Assembly (NCBI RefSeq): GCF_003054055.1
Contig: NZ_QBKI01000007.1
Location: 1-64,000 of the forward strand
DNA from: Pontibacter mucosus
GTDB taxonomy: Bacteria; Bacteroidota; Bacteroidia; Cytophagales; Hymenobacteraceae
Reading direction: 5' to 3'
Length of the DNA: 64,000 bases
The notes below the pieces were generated by a model. That model was not told the origin of the DNA. It made no database searches and saw only the letters and a program-made list of their open reading frames with translations. A program made the position numbers and the translations under genes. Numbering within the stretch: position 1 is the stretch's first letter; each line of letters begins with the position of its first letter. Shown piece by piece: positions 37,563 to 45,849 of this stretch.

Positions 37563-38390
37563 ATGAATAGAGGCTTTTTCCATAGTATCGCACTGTTTTG
37601 CCTGTTGCTGCTGGCCACCGGCTGTAGCAACTTTCAGCAATTGCTGAAGAGCAACGATGTCAGCAAGAAGTATCAGGCCGCGCTCGAGTATTATGAGCAG
37701 GAGGAATTTTACCGCGCCTCTCAGTTGCTTGACCAGGTGACCGACCTGATGGTGGGTACCGAGGAGGCTGAGAAAGCCCAGTTCTACCGCGCCAAGTCGC
37801 ACTACATGCAGGGCAACTACATCCTGAGCAACGCGTACTTCCGCACTTTCTACACTACCTACCCGCGCAGCCCGTTTGCCGAGGAGGCAATGTTCCTGCA
37901 GGCGCAGTCGCTCTACGAGCAGTCGCCGAGCTACCAGGAGGACCAGACGCCAACCCTGACGGCCATTGAGGCGTACGAGGAGTTTTTGGTGCGCTACCCG
38001 AACAGCGAAAGGGTGGAACGTGTGAATATTGCGCTGGAGGAGCTCTATACTAAACTAGACCGGAAAGACTTTAACCAGGCCCGCCTGTACTACAAACTGC
38101 GCTACTGGCGCTCGGCGGCCGTGGCCCTGAACAACTTCCTGCAGGAGCATGCTTCCTCGCCGTATGCCGAAGAAGCCGCCTTCCTGAGGCTGGACGCCCA
38201 GTACCGCTATGCCCAGGAAAGTGTGCCGGATAAGCAGGAAGAGCGCTACGACGTGGTCCTGGACTATTTCCAGGCCTTTGTAGATACTTATCCCGAGAGC
38301 CGCTACAAGCGTGATGCCGAGCGCATCTTTGAGGGCGTGCAGGAGGCACTGGGAACCATCAGAAAAACAGCAAACAATCAGAATTCATAA
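37563..38390 (+). CDS. bamD: Outer-membrane assembly lipoprotein BamD
   Basis: A 275-residue lipoprotein (lipobox LLATGC, Cys at about residue 21) built of TPR-like helical pairs: YYEQEEFYRASQLLDQV, AKSHYMQGNYILSNAYFRTF, YLVRYPNSERV-type turns and YPESRYKRDAERIF near the end. It is the essential lipoprotein of the beta-barrel assembly machine and works with BamA at the inner leaflet of the outer membrane. It heads the conserved block bamD-rpoZ-coaC/coaB-porD and has its own strong promoter. Confidence 0.92.
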   Translation: MNRGFFHSIALFCLLLLATGCSNFQQLLKSNDVSKKYQAALEYYEQEEFYRASQLLDQVTDLMVGTEEAEKAQFYRAKSHYMQGNYILSNAYFRTFYTTYPRSPFAEEAMFLQAQSLYEQSPSYQEDQTPTLTAIEAYEEFLVRYPNSERVERVNIALEELYTKLDRKDFNQARLYYKLRYWRSAAVALNNFLQEHASSPYAEEAAFLRLDAQYRYAQESVPDKQEERYDVVLDYFQAFVDTYPESRYKRDAERIFEGVQEALGTIRKTANNQNS

Positions 38391-38401
38391 ATTATATATA
38401 C

Positions 38402-38731
38402 ATGGCAGTAGTTCCATCATCAATCGTTACCCGCAACATGGCCGACTTTGCAGAGCAAACCGGCAACGTATACATGTCTGTGGCAGTTATTTCTAAAAGA
38501 GCTAACCAGATTTCCGTGAAGCTGAAGGAAGAGCTGAACTCTAAACTGGCTGAGTTTGCCACCACGGTGGACAACCTGGAGGAAGTGTTTGAGAACCGCG
38601 AGCAGATCGAGATCTCCAAGTACTACGAGCGCCTGCCTAAGCCTACCAGCCTGGCTGTGGAGGAGTTCCTGGAAGGAAAGGTGTATGTTAGAAAGCCGGA
38701 CGAGGAAACAGAGGAGGACATCAACCTGTAA
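38402..38731 (+). CDS. rpoZ: RNA polymerase omega subunit
   Basis: A 109-residue protein of the Bacteroidetes RpoZ/RPB6-like family. VPSSIVTRNMADFAEQTGNVYMSVAVISKRANQI contains the conserved helix that latches the beta' C-terminus. The acidic tail (EETEEDINL) is typical. It lies 11 bp after bamD and 9 bp before coaC, and its position in this block is the usual one in the phylum. Confidence 0.88.
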   Translation: MAVVPSSIVTRNMADFAEQTGNVYMSVAVISKRANQISVKLKEELNSKLAEFATTVDNLEEVFENREQIEISKYYERLPKPTSLAVEEFLEGKVYVRKPDEETEEDINL

Positions 38732-38740
38732 TACAGGCGG

Positions 38741-39301
38741 ATGCTGAAAGGTAAAAAGATCATATTGGGAGTTAGCGGAAGTATAGCGGCTTACAAGGCT
38801 GCCCTGCTTATCCGGCTGCTCGTAAAAGCAGAAGCAGAAGTGCAGGTCATTATGACGGCTTCTGCTTCTGACTTTATAACCCCTCTCACGCTGGCCACCC
38901 TCTCTAAACGGCCGGTGCTCAGCCAGTTTGTTAAGGACGAAACAGGCGAGTGGAACAACCACGTGGACCTTGGTCTGTGGGCCGATGCGTTGGTGGTAGC
39001 CCCGGCCAGCGCCAACACCGTGGCTAAACTTGCCAACGGCCTCTGCGACAACTTGCTCAGCGCCACCTACCTGTCGGCGCGTTGCCCCGTGTTTCTTGCC
39101 CCCGCTATGGACCTGGACATGTACCAGCACCCGGCGGTGCAAAGCAACCTTACCAAACTGCGCGGCTACGGCAACCGTGTGATAGAGGCGGGCTACGGCG
39201 AACTGGCCAGCGGACTGGTAGGGCAGGGGCGCATGGCGGAGCCGGAGGAGATTGTACAGGTGCTACAGAATTTCTTTTCAGGTGACAGAAAAATCGTTTA
39301 A
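38741..39301 (+). CDS. coaC: Phosphopantothenoylcysteine decarboxylase (CoaC half, separate frame)
   Basis: A 186-residue flavoprotein that decarboxylates 4'-phosphopantothenoylcysteine in coenzyme A synthesis. It has the HFCD-fold opening KIILGVSGSIAAYKAA, VAPASANTVAKLANGLCDNLL and the PAMDLDMYQHPAVQSNL block with its conserved Met. It ends with FFSGDRKIV and TAA at the point where most bacteria run on into the CoaB domain. The CoaB frame (+1) opens with GTG at 39282, so the two overlap by 20 bp. Both halves look complete. Confidence 0.88.
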   Translation: MLKGKKIILGVSGSIAAYKAALLIRLLVKAEAEVQVIMTASASDFITPLTLATLSKRPVLSQFVKDETGEWNNHVDLGLWADALVVAPASANTVAKLANGLCDNLLSATYLSARCPVFLAPAMDLDMYQHPAVQSNLTKLRGYGNRVIEAGYGELASGLVGQGRMAEPEEIVQVLQNFFSGDRKIV

Positions 39302-39944
39302 GGGCAAGACGGTACTTATCACGGCAGGCCCAACCTACGAGCCGATTGACCCGGTGCGCTTTATCGGGAACCACTCTACAGGCAAAATGGGCTATGCCCT
39401 GGCTGAGTGTTTTGCCGCCCACGGGGCTGCGGTTCAACTGGTGTCCGGGCCAACTGGGCTGCACACCAACCACACCAACATCGAGGTAAAGCGTGTTACC
39501 ACTGCCGAGGAGATGTACAAGGCCGTGCTGAAGCGGGCGGATGCCGCCGACATCTGGGTGTTTGCCGCCGCAGTGGCCGACTATCGCCCCAAAACAGTGG
39601 CCGATAAAAAGATTAAAAAAGCCGGCGACGAGCTGACGATTGAGCTGGTGAAGAACGTTGACATTGCAGCGGCGCTGGGCAAGGAGAAAGAGGAGTGGCA
39701 GTTTTCGGTGGGCTTTGCCCTGGAAACCGACAACGAAGCCGCCAACGCCCGCGAAAAGCTCCGCAAAAAGAACCTGGACATGATTGTGCTCAACTCGCTT
39801 AAAGATCCGGGGGCGGGCTTTGCGCACGATACAAATAAAATCACTATCATTGAGGAAGAGGCCACACATACCTTTGAGCTCAAAAAGAAAAGCGAGGTGG
39901 CGCAGGACATAGTAGACTTAATCTGGAAGCGGACAAATGGCTAA
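39282..39944 (+). CDS. coaB: Phosphopantothenate-cysteine ligase (CoaB half, separate frame)
   Basis: A 220-residue ligase domain that joins cysteine to 4'-phosphopantothenate using CTP in the usual bacterial form. Motifs are LITAGPTYEPIDPVRFIGNHSTGKMG at the N-terminus, AAVADYRPK, and the dimer/CTP segment around KKAGDELTIELVKN. I start at GTG 39282, which restores the normal spacing to the CoaC domain; a more upstream ATG in this frame (39252) is less likely. It is out of frame with coaC by +1 and overlaps porD by 8 bp. Confidence 0.85.
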   Translation: MTEKSFKGKTVLITAGPTYEPIDPVRFIGNHSTGKMGYALAECFAAHGAAVQLVSGPTGLHTNHTNIEVKRVTTAEEMYKAVLKRADAADIWVFAAAVADYRPKTVADKKIKKAGDELTIELVKNVDIAAALGKEKEEWQFSVGFALETDNEAANAREKLRKKNLDMIVLNSLKDPGAGFAHDTNKITIIEEEATHTFELKKKSEVAQDIVDLIWKRTNG

Positions 39945-40842
39945 AAAGGTACTTGCTTTGCTGATGTTGGTTTTCACCGCCTGGGCCGCCAGGGCGCAGG
40001 AACTGCAGTGCGACGTGGTGGTTAACAGCGAGCAGGTACAGTACACCGACAGGCAGTTGTTCACGGACATGCAGACGCGCATCTCCGAGTTTATGAACAA
40101 CCGCCGCTGGACCGGACAGGCCTACAGTGCCGATGAGCGCATCAAGTGCCGCATCCTCATCAACCTCACCGAAATGCCGGAAATCGGCACCTTCCGTGCC
40201 AACGTGCAGGTACTCTCCGTAAGGCCGGCCTATGGCACCGGTTACGAATCCGTGCTTTTCTCCTTTATCGACAAAGACTGGACCTTTCAGTTTAACACGG
40301 CCCAGCCACTCGAGTTTGCCGAGAATAATTATACTTCCAACCTGTCGTCGATGCTGGCCTTTTATGCCTACATGATCATCGGGATGGATAACGACAGCTT
40401 TGGCCGTTTGGGAGGCTCCCCCGCCTACGACAGGGCCCGGGCTATACTTAACCTGGCGGCCTCGCAAGGCTCCGGCTACCCCGGCTGGCGGGCCTTCGAC
40501 AGCAACCGCAACCGCTACTGGCTGATTGACAACGTGCAGGACCCACAGTTTTTGCCTTTCCGCGAGGGCCTTTATACCATGCACCGCCAGGGGCTGGACC
40601 AAATGGCCGAGAAACCTGAGGAAGCGCGCCAAAACGTGCTAACCATGTTGGCTAACCTACAGCGCCTGCAGCAGCAAAAACCCAACTCTGCCATACTTTA
40701 TGCCTTCTTTGATGCGAAAGCTGATGAATTGGCGAACATGTTTAAGGGTGCCACCCCGGCACAGAAGCAGCAGGCTTACACCATCTTATCGCAGGCAGAC
40801 CCAACGAATACCAGCAAATACGAAGTTTTGCTAAAACGCTAA
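39937..40842 (+). CDS. porD: Type IX secretion/gliding-associated protein PorD (DUF4835)
   Basis: A 301-residue periplasmic protein with a signal peptide (MAKKVLALLMLVFTAWAARA). It has the DUF4835 blocks LQCDVVVNSEQVQYTDRQLF, ISEFMNNRRWT, CRILINLTEM and a Tyr-rich central region (FAENNYTSNLSSMLAFYAYM). PorD proteins are linked to type IX secretion in Bacteroidetes. Its place right after coaBC and before recN is a conserved order in the phylum. It is translationally coupled to coaB by an 8-bp overlap. Confidence 0.85.
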   Translation: MAKKVLALLMLVFTAWAARAQELQCDVVVNSEQVQYTDRQLFTDMQTRISEFMNNRRWTGQAYSADERIKCRILINLTEMPEIGTFRANVQVLSVRPAYGTGYESVLFSFIDKDWTFQFNTAQPLEFAENNYTSNLSSMLAFYAYMIIGMDNDSFGRLGGSPAYDRARAILNLAASQGSGYPGWRAFDSNRNRYWLIDNVQDPQFLPFREGLYTMHRQGLDQMAEKPEEARQNVLTMLANLQRLQQQKPNSAILYAFFDAKADELANMFKGATPAQKQQAYTILSQADPTNTSKYEVLLKR

Positions 40843-40915
40843 TATTTTTAGAATTCCGCTAAAAGCATGTATCTTCACGGCCAGAAATTTGCCGTCGTGC
40901 TTTATACTTGCGCTC

Positions 40916-41146
40916 ATGGGAAAACGCCAGTTCCGTATTTTCAGGAAAGACCTGCTTAGCCGCCGCTTCGAGCTGCTGCAAAGCCCCGCCGTGCAGGTGG
41001 TGCTACGCAGCAAAGTAGTGCTGACCGGAAAGCTGAAAGAGCTGGACGAGAAAGGGGCAGAGCTGCAGGATTTACGCTTCAACTACCACGCCTTTCCGCT
41101 CGAGCAGGTAGAGGAAATGATCTACGACGTGGAGGCACCGTACTAA
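40916..41146 (+). CDS. Small conserved-looking protein of unknown function
   Basis: A 76-residue basic-then-acidic protein (MGKRQFRIFRKDLLSRRFEL). I start at 40916; a start at 40889 adds nine hydrophobic residues that look non-coding. The central part (VVLRSKVVLTGKLKELDEKG) resembles a small beta-barrel. Codon use is like real genes (GC-rich third positions), which supports it. I do not recognise it. It precedes a repeat island. Confidence 0.55.
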   Translation: MGKRQFRIFRKDLLSRRFELLQSPAVQVVLRSKVVLTGKLKELDEKGAELQDLRFNYHAFPLEQVEEMIYDVEAPY

Positions 41147-41990
41147 AGTATAAAGTGGAGGGTTCTAGAGTATAGAAGCAGAACTGCAGTTCCGGATTTG
41201 CCATCCGCGAGTTTGCCAGTAGCAAAAGCCTTTACTAAGCGGATTACAAATCCGCAGCTGATTATACTTTCGGATTGCAAATCCGAAAGAGCGGGTATAA
41301 AACGAAGTATAAGATATAGCTGTGCAGCCGGTAGACCGAAAGTTTATACTTTAAGAACACCTCAGGCAAGTATAAAAGTATACTTTCCTCGCGCTACTAT
41401 TAAAAGAAAAACTTTCCCAGTTTTTCCAGGAGGCGCCTTGTGAGATCCGGTGCCCGCTAAGGGCAGCCGGAGCGCAGCGGAGGCAGGAGGGAACACAGCG
41501 CCGAGTGGGAAAACGAGGCCTCCCGGCCTAGGAGGGCAGAATACAGGAGATGAAACAATAGGTTGGTGGGAACTAGAGGATGAACGGAGGCTAGAAAGGA
41601 TAGCTTGGTTCAAGTCGAAGGAAGCGGTGGCTAAGAAGGTATAAACTGACAAGTATAAAAAGACACGAGCTGCAAGCTCGCGCCAGCGAAAGTATAAACC
41701 AGCAAGTATAGCTAAGTAAAAGTATGGCTTTTCAAGCCAGTCGAGTCAGAGACTCGACATCATTGTAAGACACAAGTCTGAAGACTTGCGCCAGACAAGT
41801 ATCAAGTATAAACTGAAGTATAAAGTATAGCTTACGCGGACATGGAAGTCCGAAACAGCAGCAATCTTAAAGTATAGAAGTATAGCTAGAGTATAGCAAC
41901 CACAGTATAATCTCGAACACCATACTTCAAAAAAAGAGCAGAAATAACGAACTTTAGCATAGGCAAAAACCCTTACATCTATTGCTATAG
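41147..41990. repeat. Repeat-filled intergenic island 4, rich in mini-hairpins
   Basis: 860 bp without a credible gene before recN. Mini-hairpins lie at 41193-41207, 41239-41255, 41271-41285, 41666-41680, 41726-41738, 41741-41757, 41773-41788 and 41837-41852. Each has a different 5-7-bp stem and a short A/T-rich loop, and AAGTATA words separate them. Copy D of the long dispersed repeat is at about 41428-41635. It retains a 64-codon open frame (41450-41644) that is alignable to copy C but probably not a gene. Confidence 0.8.
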
Positions 41991-42007
41991 TCTTGCGTCC
42001 ATAGTAT

Positions 42008-43705
42008 ATGCTGATAGATCTTAAAATAAAGAATTACGCCCTGATCGAGAAGCTCGAGATGAACCCCTCGCCGCTGCTCAACATCATCACGGGTGAGACA
42101 GGTGCCGGTAAATCGATTATGCTGGGGGCCATTGGCCTTTTGCTGGGCAACCGCGCCGATACCAAGCTGCTCTTTAACCAAGGGGAAAAATGCGTGATTG
42201 AGGGCGTGTTTGATATCTCTAGCTATAACCTGCAGGAGCTGTTCACTAAAGAAGATCTCGACTTTGATAACCAGTGCATCCTGCGCCGTGAGATCAGCCC
42301 GAGCGGCAAGAGCCGTGCCTTTGTGAACGACACGCCTGTGACGCTGGACGTGCTGCGTAAGATAGGCGAAAACCTGATGGACATCCACTCGCAGCACGAC
42401 ACCCTGCAACTCGGCGACACAAGCTATCAGCTCAACATCCTGGATATTTACGCGGGCAACACGGCGGCGATGGGCAACACGACCTTCGATATCTACGCCG
42501 GCAATCTCTCGTACCTGCACGCCTACAACCAGAGCTACCGTACCTACAAAAAGCTAGAAAGCGATTATAAAAAGTTAACCGACCAGCTGGCGCAAGCGCA
42601 GAAGGAGCATGATTACCATGCCTTTTTACTCAACGAATTGGAAGAAGCCGGCCTGCAGGAAAATGAGCAGGAGGAATTGGAGGAAGAACTCAAGCAGCTG
42701 GAGAACGCTGAGGACATCAAGCTCAAGCTGACGCAGGCCGTGCAAAGCCTCACCGACTCAGAGTTCAACATCACCTCCGCCCTGAAGGACACGGTGCATA
42801 CCTTGGGGCAGTTGGCAAGCTTCTCCAGCAAGTATGAGGAGTTGCGCAGCCGCGCCGAGAGCTGCATGATCGAGCTCAGCGATATTTCCGGGGAGCTGGA
42901 AGATGCCGAGCGCAACACCGAGGCCGACCCGCAGCGCACGCTGGAGGTGCAGGAGCGGCTGAACCTGATTTATACCTTGCAGCGCAAGCACCAGGTACAG
43001 ACCAATGCCGAGTTGTTGCAGTTGCAGCGGGAGCTGGAAGAGAAGGTAGGCAGTGTGCTGAACCTGGATACCGCCATCACCAACACCGAGAAAGCCATGA
43101 AGGAGGCTGAGAAAGAGGTGCTGGAGAAGGCCGCCATACTTTCAGAGCGCCGCAAGGCCTCTTTCGCAACGTTTGAGAAGGAACTTTATACTTTGCTGGC
43201 CGAGCTGGGCATGCCGAATGCCCGCATCGTGATTCAGCACAACGCGGTTGCGCCTTCTGCCACCGGCACCGACGACATCAGCATTCTCTTCAGCGCCAAC
43301 AAAGGGGCGCAGCCGCAAACACTTATCAAAGCTGCCTCAGGTGGTGAGTTCTCGCGCCTGATGCTAAGTATAAAGTATATGCTGGCCGATAAAACCGCAC
43401 TGCCAACCATCGTGTTCGACGAGATTGACACGGGTATTTCCGGGGAGGTGGCCGTGAAAGTGGGCAAGATGATGCAGCAGATGGCGCAGAAGCACCAGAT
43501 CATTGCCATCTCGCACCTGCCGCAGATTGCCGCGCAAGGCGACTCGCATTACTTCGTCTACAAGCACGACACCGAGGACCGCACCATCAGCCGGATCAAG
43601 AAGCTTAACGATGAGGAGCGCATCAATGAGATAGCCCACATGATTGCCGGTGCCAACCCAAGCGATAATGCCTATCAAAGTGCAAAAGAGTTGCTGTCCT
43701 TGTAG
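42008..43705 (+). CDS. recN: DNA repair protein RecN
   Basis: A 565-residue SMC-like ATPase for double-strand-break repair. The N-terminal head has Walker A TGETGAGKSIML (about residues 32-43), SRAFVNDTPVTL and IHSQHD. Two long coiled-coil arms (about 165-350) follow, and the C-terminal head carries SGGEFSRLMLSIKYML (signature) and IVFDEIDTGISGEVA (Walker B). All core motifs are intact. Three AAGTATA/TATACTT-type words occur in the last 600 bases. Confidence 0.95.
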   Translation: MLIDLKIKNYALIEKLEMNPSPLLNIITGETGAGKSIMLGAIGLLLGNRADTKLLFNQGEKCVIEGVFDISSYNLQELFTKEDLDFDNQCILRREISPSGKSRAFVNDTPVTLDVLRKIGENLMDIHSQHDTLQLGDTSYQLNILDIYAGNTAAMGNTTFDIYAGNLSYLHAYNQSYRTYKKLESDYKKLTDQLAQAQKEHDYHAFLLNELEEAGLQENEQEELEEELKQLENAEDIKLKLTQAVQSLTDSEFNITSALKDTVHTLGQLASFSSKYEELRSRAESCMIELSDISGELEDAERNTEADPQRTLEVQERLNLIYTLQRKHQVQTNAELLQLQRELEEKVGSVLNLDTAITNTEKAMKEAEKEVLEKAAILSERRKASFATFEKELYTLLAELGMPNARIVIQHNAVAPSATGTDDISILFSANKGAQPQTLIKAASGGEFSRLMLSIKYMLADKTALPTIVFDEIDTGISGEVAVKVGKMMQQMAQKHQIIAISHLPQIAAQGDSHYFVYKHDTEDRTISRIKKLNDEERINEIAHMIAGANPSDNAYQSAKELLSL

Positions 43706-43719
43706 ACAGGAATTGCTAT

Positions 43720-43753
43720 ATTGCTGCTTCGTTTATACTGTCTGATAATTTTG
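43720..43753 (+). promoter_or_regulatory. Candidate promoter for fabI
   Basis: ATTG at 43720-43723, a 22-base spacer and TAATTTTG at 43746-43753. The ATG follows 40 bases on. The spacer is slightly longer than the usual 19-21. Confidence 0.5.
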
Positions 43754-43793
43754 TATTTATAAACGCGAAAAATAGCAATAAACAACTATAGAG

Positions 43794-44606
43794 ATGGCCA
43801 ACAATCTGCTTAAAGGAAAGAAAGGAATTATTTTTGGTGCCCTGGACGAGAAATCAATCGCCTGGAAAGTGGCCGTACGCGCGAAAGAGGAGGGTGCGGA
43901 GTTTGTGCTGACAAATGCCCCAATCGCCATGCGCATGGGCGAGATCAACAAGCTGGCAGAGCAGTGCAACGCGCAGATCATCCCGGCCGACGCCACGTCT
44001 GTAGAGGATCTGGAGAACCTGTTCACAAAGGCGCAGGAAATCCTGGGCGGCAAAATCGACTTTATACTTCACTCCATCGGCTCAAGCCCGAACATCCGCA
44101 AGGGCAAGTCTTACGGCGACCTGAACTACGAGTGGTTCCAGAAAACGCTGGACATTTCGGGACTGTCTTTCCACAAGATAATGCATGTGGCCGAGAAGCA
44201 GGACGCCCTGAACGAGTGGGGCTCTGTGGTGGCGCTTTCCTACATCGCCGCACAGCGTGTGTTCCCGGATTATACCGACATGTCGCATGCGAAGGCGCTG
44301 CTGGAGTCTATTGCTCGCAACTATGGCTACCGCCTGGGCAGAATGAAGAACGTGCGCGTTAACACGATTTCTCAGTCTCCGACTAAAACCACGGCCGGTA
44401 CCGGTGTGGGCGGCTTCGATGCCTTCTACGACTATGCCGATAAGATGTCGCCGCTGGGCAACGCCTCTGCCGAGGACTGCGCCAATTATACTATCTCCCT
44501 GTTCTCTGACCTGACCCGCATGGTAACCATGCAGAACCTGATGCACGACGGTGGCTTCAGCAGCATGGGTATCTCCGAGGACATCGTAGACATGATCAGC
44601 AAGTAA
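43794..44606 (+). CDS. fabI: Enoyl-[acyl-carrier-protein] reductase (NADH), FabI
   Basis: A 270-residue SDR that reduces the enoyl-ACP double bond, the last step of each fatty-acid elongation round. It has the FabI opening LLKGKKGIIFGALDEKSIAW, the LHSIGSSPN loop and the catalytic Tyr...Lys pair in YIAAQRVFPDYTDMSHAKA, the FabI-type long spacing. The substrate-loop block is NTISQSPTKTTAGTGVGGFD and the C-terminal end HDGGFSSMGI. The gene follows recN after 88 bp with its own probable promoter. Confidence 0.96.
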   Translation: MANNLLKGKKGIIFGALDEKSIAWKVAVRAKEEGAEFVLTNAPIAMRMGEINKLAEQCNAQIIPADATSVEDLENLFTKAQEILGGKIDFILHSIGSSPNIRKGKSYGDLNYEWFQKTLDISGLSFHKIMHVAEKQDALNEWGSVVALSYIAAQRVFPDYTDMSHAKALLESIARNYGYRLGRMKNVRVNTISQSPTKTTAGTGVGGFDAFYDYADKMSPLGNASAEDCANYTISLFSDLTRMVTMQNLMHDGGFSSMGISEDIVDMISK

Positions 44607-44616
44607 TCTAAAATTT

Positions 44617-45038
44617 TGAAGATGTGAGGATTTGAAAAGAATCTGCACATCTTAAAGTATAAAAGCCCCCTGCCAAAGTATGGCTGGGGGCTTTTGTTTA
44701 ATAGTCTATCTATACTTGGAAACAAGGTACCTTGCTCTCGCTCGCGTCCCGCGAGTGTGCGCTACGAGCTGGCCTCTGGCCATATTATACTTCAAAAGCA
44801 ACACACCTACCAAGAGGGAAAGCAGATTGCTGTTACAGGAATTCCCCTCCTTGGAGGGGCGGGGGTGGGTTTACACCTTCACCTAAATAGCAAACGCAAC
44901 TTGGGTGCTAAGGTATAAAACTCTTACACAACGTGCCGGGACGCCACCAGATGCCTCACACTCGCGGGACGCGAGCGAGGGTTATACTTTCGTGAACATC
45001 CTCACATCTTCAAATTTCCAAATCTTCACATTTCCCCA
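44617..45038. repeat. Intergenic island 5 between convergent fabI and the cupin gene
   Basis: Bounded by inverted GAAGATGTGAGGATTTGAAA / CTCACATCTTCAAATTT words (44617-44637 and 44998-45033), the left one 11 bp after the fabI stop. Inside are two mini-hairpins, CTCGCG-TCC-CGCGAG (44741-44755) and CTCGCG-GGA-CGCGAG (44961-44975), in mirrored context, and a CCCCTCCTTGGAGGGG copy at about 44843-44860. No gene is seen. Confidence 0.65.
44661..44695 (+). terminator. Terminator of fabI
   Basis: Stem AAAAGCCCCC/GGGGGCTTTT (44661-44670 with 44686-44695), followed by GTTTA. Confidence 0.8.
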
Positions 45039-45410
45039 TCAACTTTCCTCGCGGTGCACGGCGTTGAAGTCGAAGGCCGGGATGCAGATGGACCAGTATT
45101 CGGTTTCATGGTCGTAGGGGTTGGTATAGCGGATACGGGCGCCCGCCTTTATCAGGATAGACTCTCCGGCGTTTACCTCCACCTTTTCGCCATCTATCTC
45201 TATCTCCTTTTTCCCCTTCGTCACGATGGTGATCTCATCGAACTCCGGCGTCTGGTGCGGCTCTCCCCAATGCGGTGGCGCCACCATGTGTGCCACACTG
45301 AAGGTGTTGGTGTGGGTAGAGGCGTTGCCGAAATGCTCTTCGATCAGCTTGCCGTCGGTAGTGGGCACCCGGAAGGGCTTGGTTTGTTTAAAGTACTTCT
45401 TCTCGCTCAT
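45039..45410 (-). CDS. Cupin-domain protein
   Basis: A 123-residue single cupin barrel (start MSEKKYF at 45410; an in-frame ATG four codons upstream, at 45422, is possible). Metal-site elements are visible: PPHWGEPHQTPEFDEITIV for motif 1 (His, His, Glu) and IKAGARIRYTNP in the motif-2 region, where the usual His is replaced. A sugar- or phenolic-binding role is common for such proteins but nothing specific can be said. It lies 24 bp downstream of the Kazal lipoprotein gene and is probably co-transcribed with it. Confidence 0.8.
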   Translation of the reverse strand: MSEKKYFKQTKPFRVPTTDGKLIEEHFGNASTHTNTFSVAHMVAPPHWGEPHQTPEFDEITIVTKGKKEIEIDGEKVEVNAGESILIKAGARIRYTNPYDHETEYWSICIPAFDFNAVHREES

Positions 45411-45434
45411 AGGATCAGGCATTAAAGGTATGGC

Positions 45435-45680
45435 CTACTGCTTGTCTTCGCAGGCACCTTTTGTATACGAGGTAACGCCGGCATTGTCGGCCACGCAGGC
45501 GTTGCCGTAGGTTTTGCCGTCGCAACCGCACACCGGGTCGTACTGCATGGTGCACATGGCGTCGGGGTTAATTTTGGCAGGGTCGATGCAGGCGGCGGAG
45601 GCGTCCGGGGCCTTGTTGTTAACGCAGGAGGCCAGGGCGGCGGCAAACAGCAGCGCAGAGGCAGCAATTACTTTTTTCAT
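45435..45680 (-). CDS. Kazal-type protease-inhibitor lipoprotein
   Basis: A 81-residue precursor with signal peptide and lipobox (AAALASC). The mature part is a single Kazal-like domain: [20 protein letters not shown] with the following spaced Cys and final GAC give the six-Cys pattern. Kazal domains inhibit serine proteases by presenting a rigid loop. The position after the second Cys (DPVCG) is the reactive-loop region. Surface-anchored Kazal domains occur in some Bacteroidetes. The target could be host, competitor or self protease. Confidence 0.88.
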   Translation of the reverse strand: MKKVIAASALLFAAALASCVNNKAPDASAACIDPAKINPDAMCTMQYDPVCGCDGKTYGNACVADNAGVTSYTKGACEDKQ

Positions 45681-45849
45681 AGTTTAGGTTTGGTTAAAAA
45701 TATCTACGTATATGGCAGAAAGGGGCTTCAGTATCAACCTGTATCAGCGCTGCCCGTATGTATCTGCAATTACAAAAATATAGAAATTTAAACGGATGCA
45801 GCCTGTCTTTTGGTATGATCTGTTTAAAGCGTATACTTCCACTTAACGA

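Noticed and set aside
39270..39300. Programmed ribosomal frameshift joining CoaC and CoaB
   Set aside because: No recognised +1 slippery codon with stimulatory element; a GTG start in the overlap is the simpler reading.
41450..41644. Possible small gene in copy D (RPPGLGGQ...RIAWFK)
   Set aside because: Kept only as a finding; copies A and B are eroded and there is no start context or length conservation.
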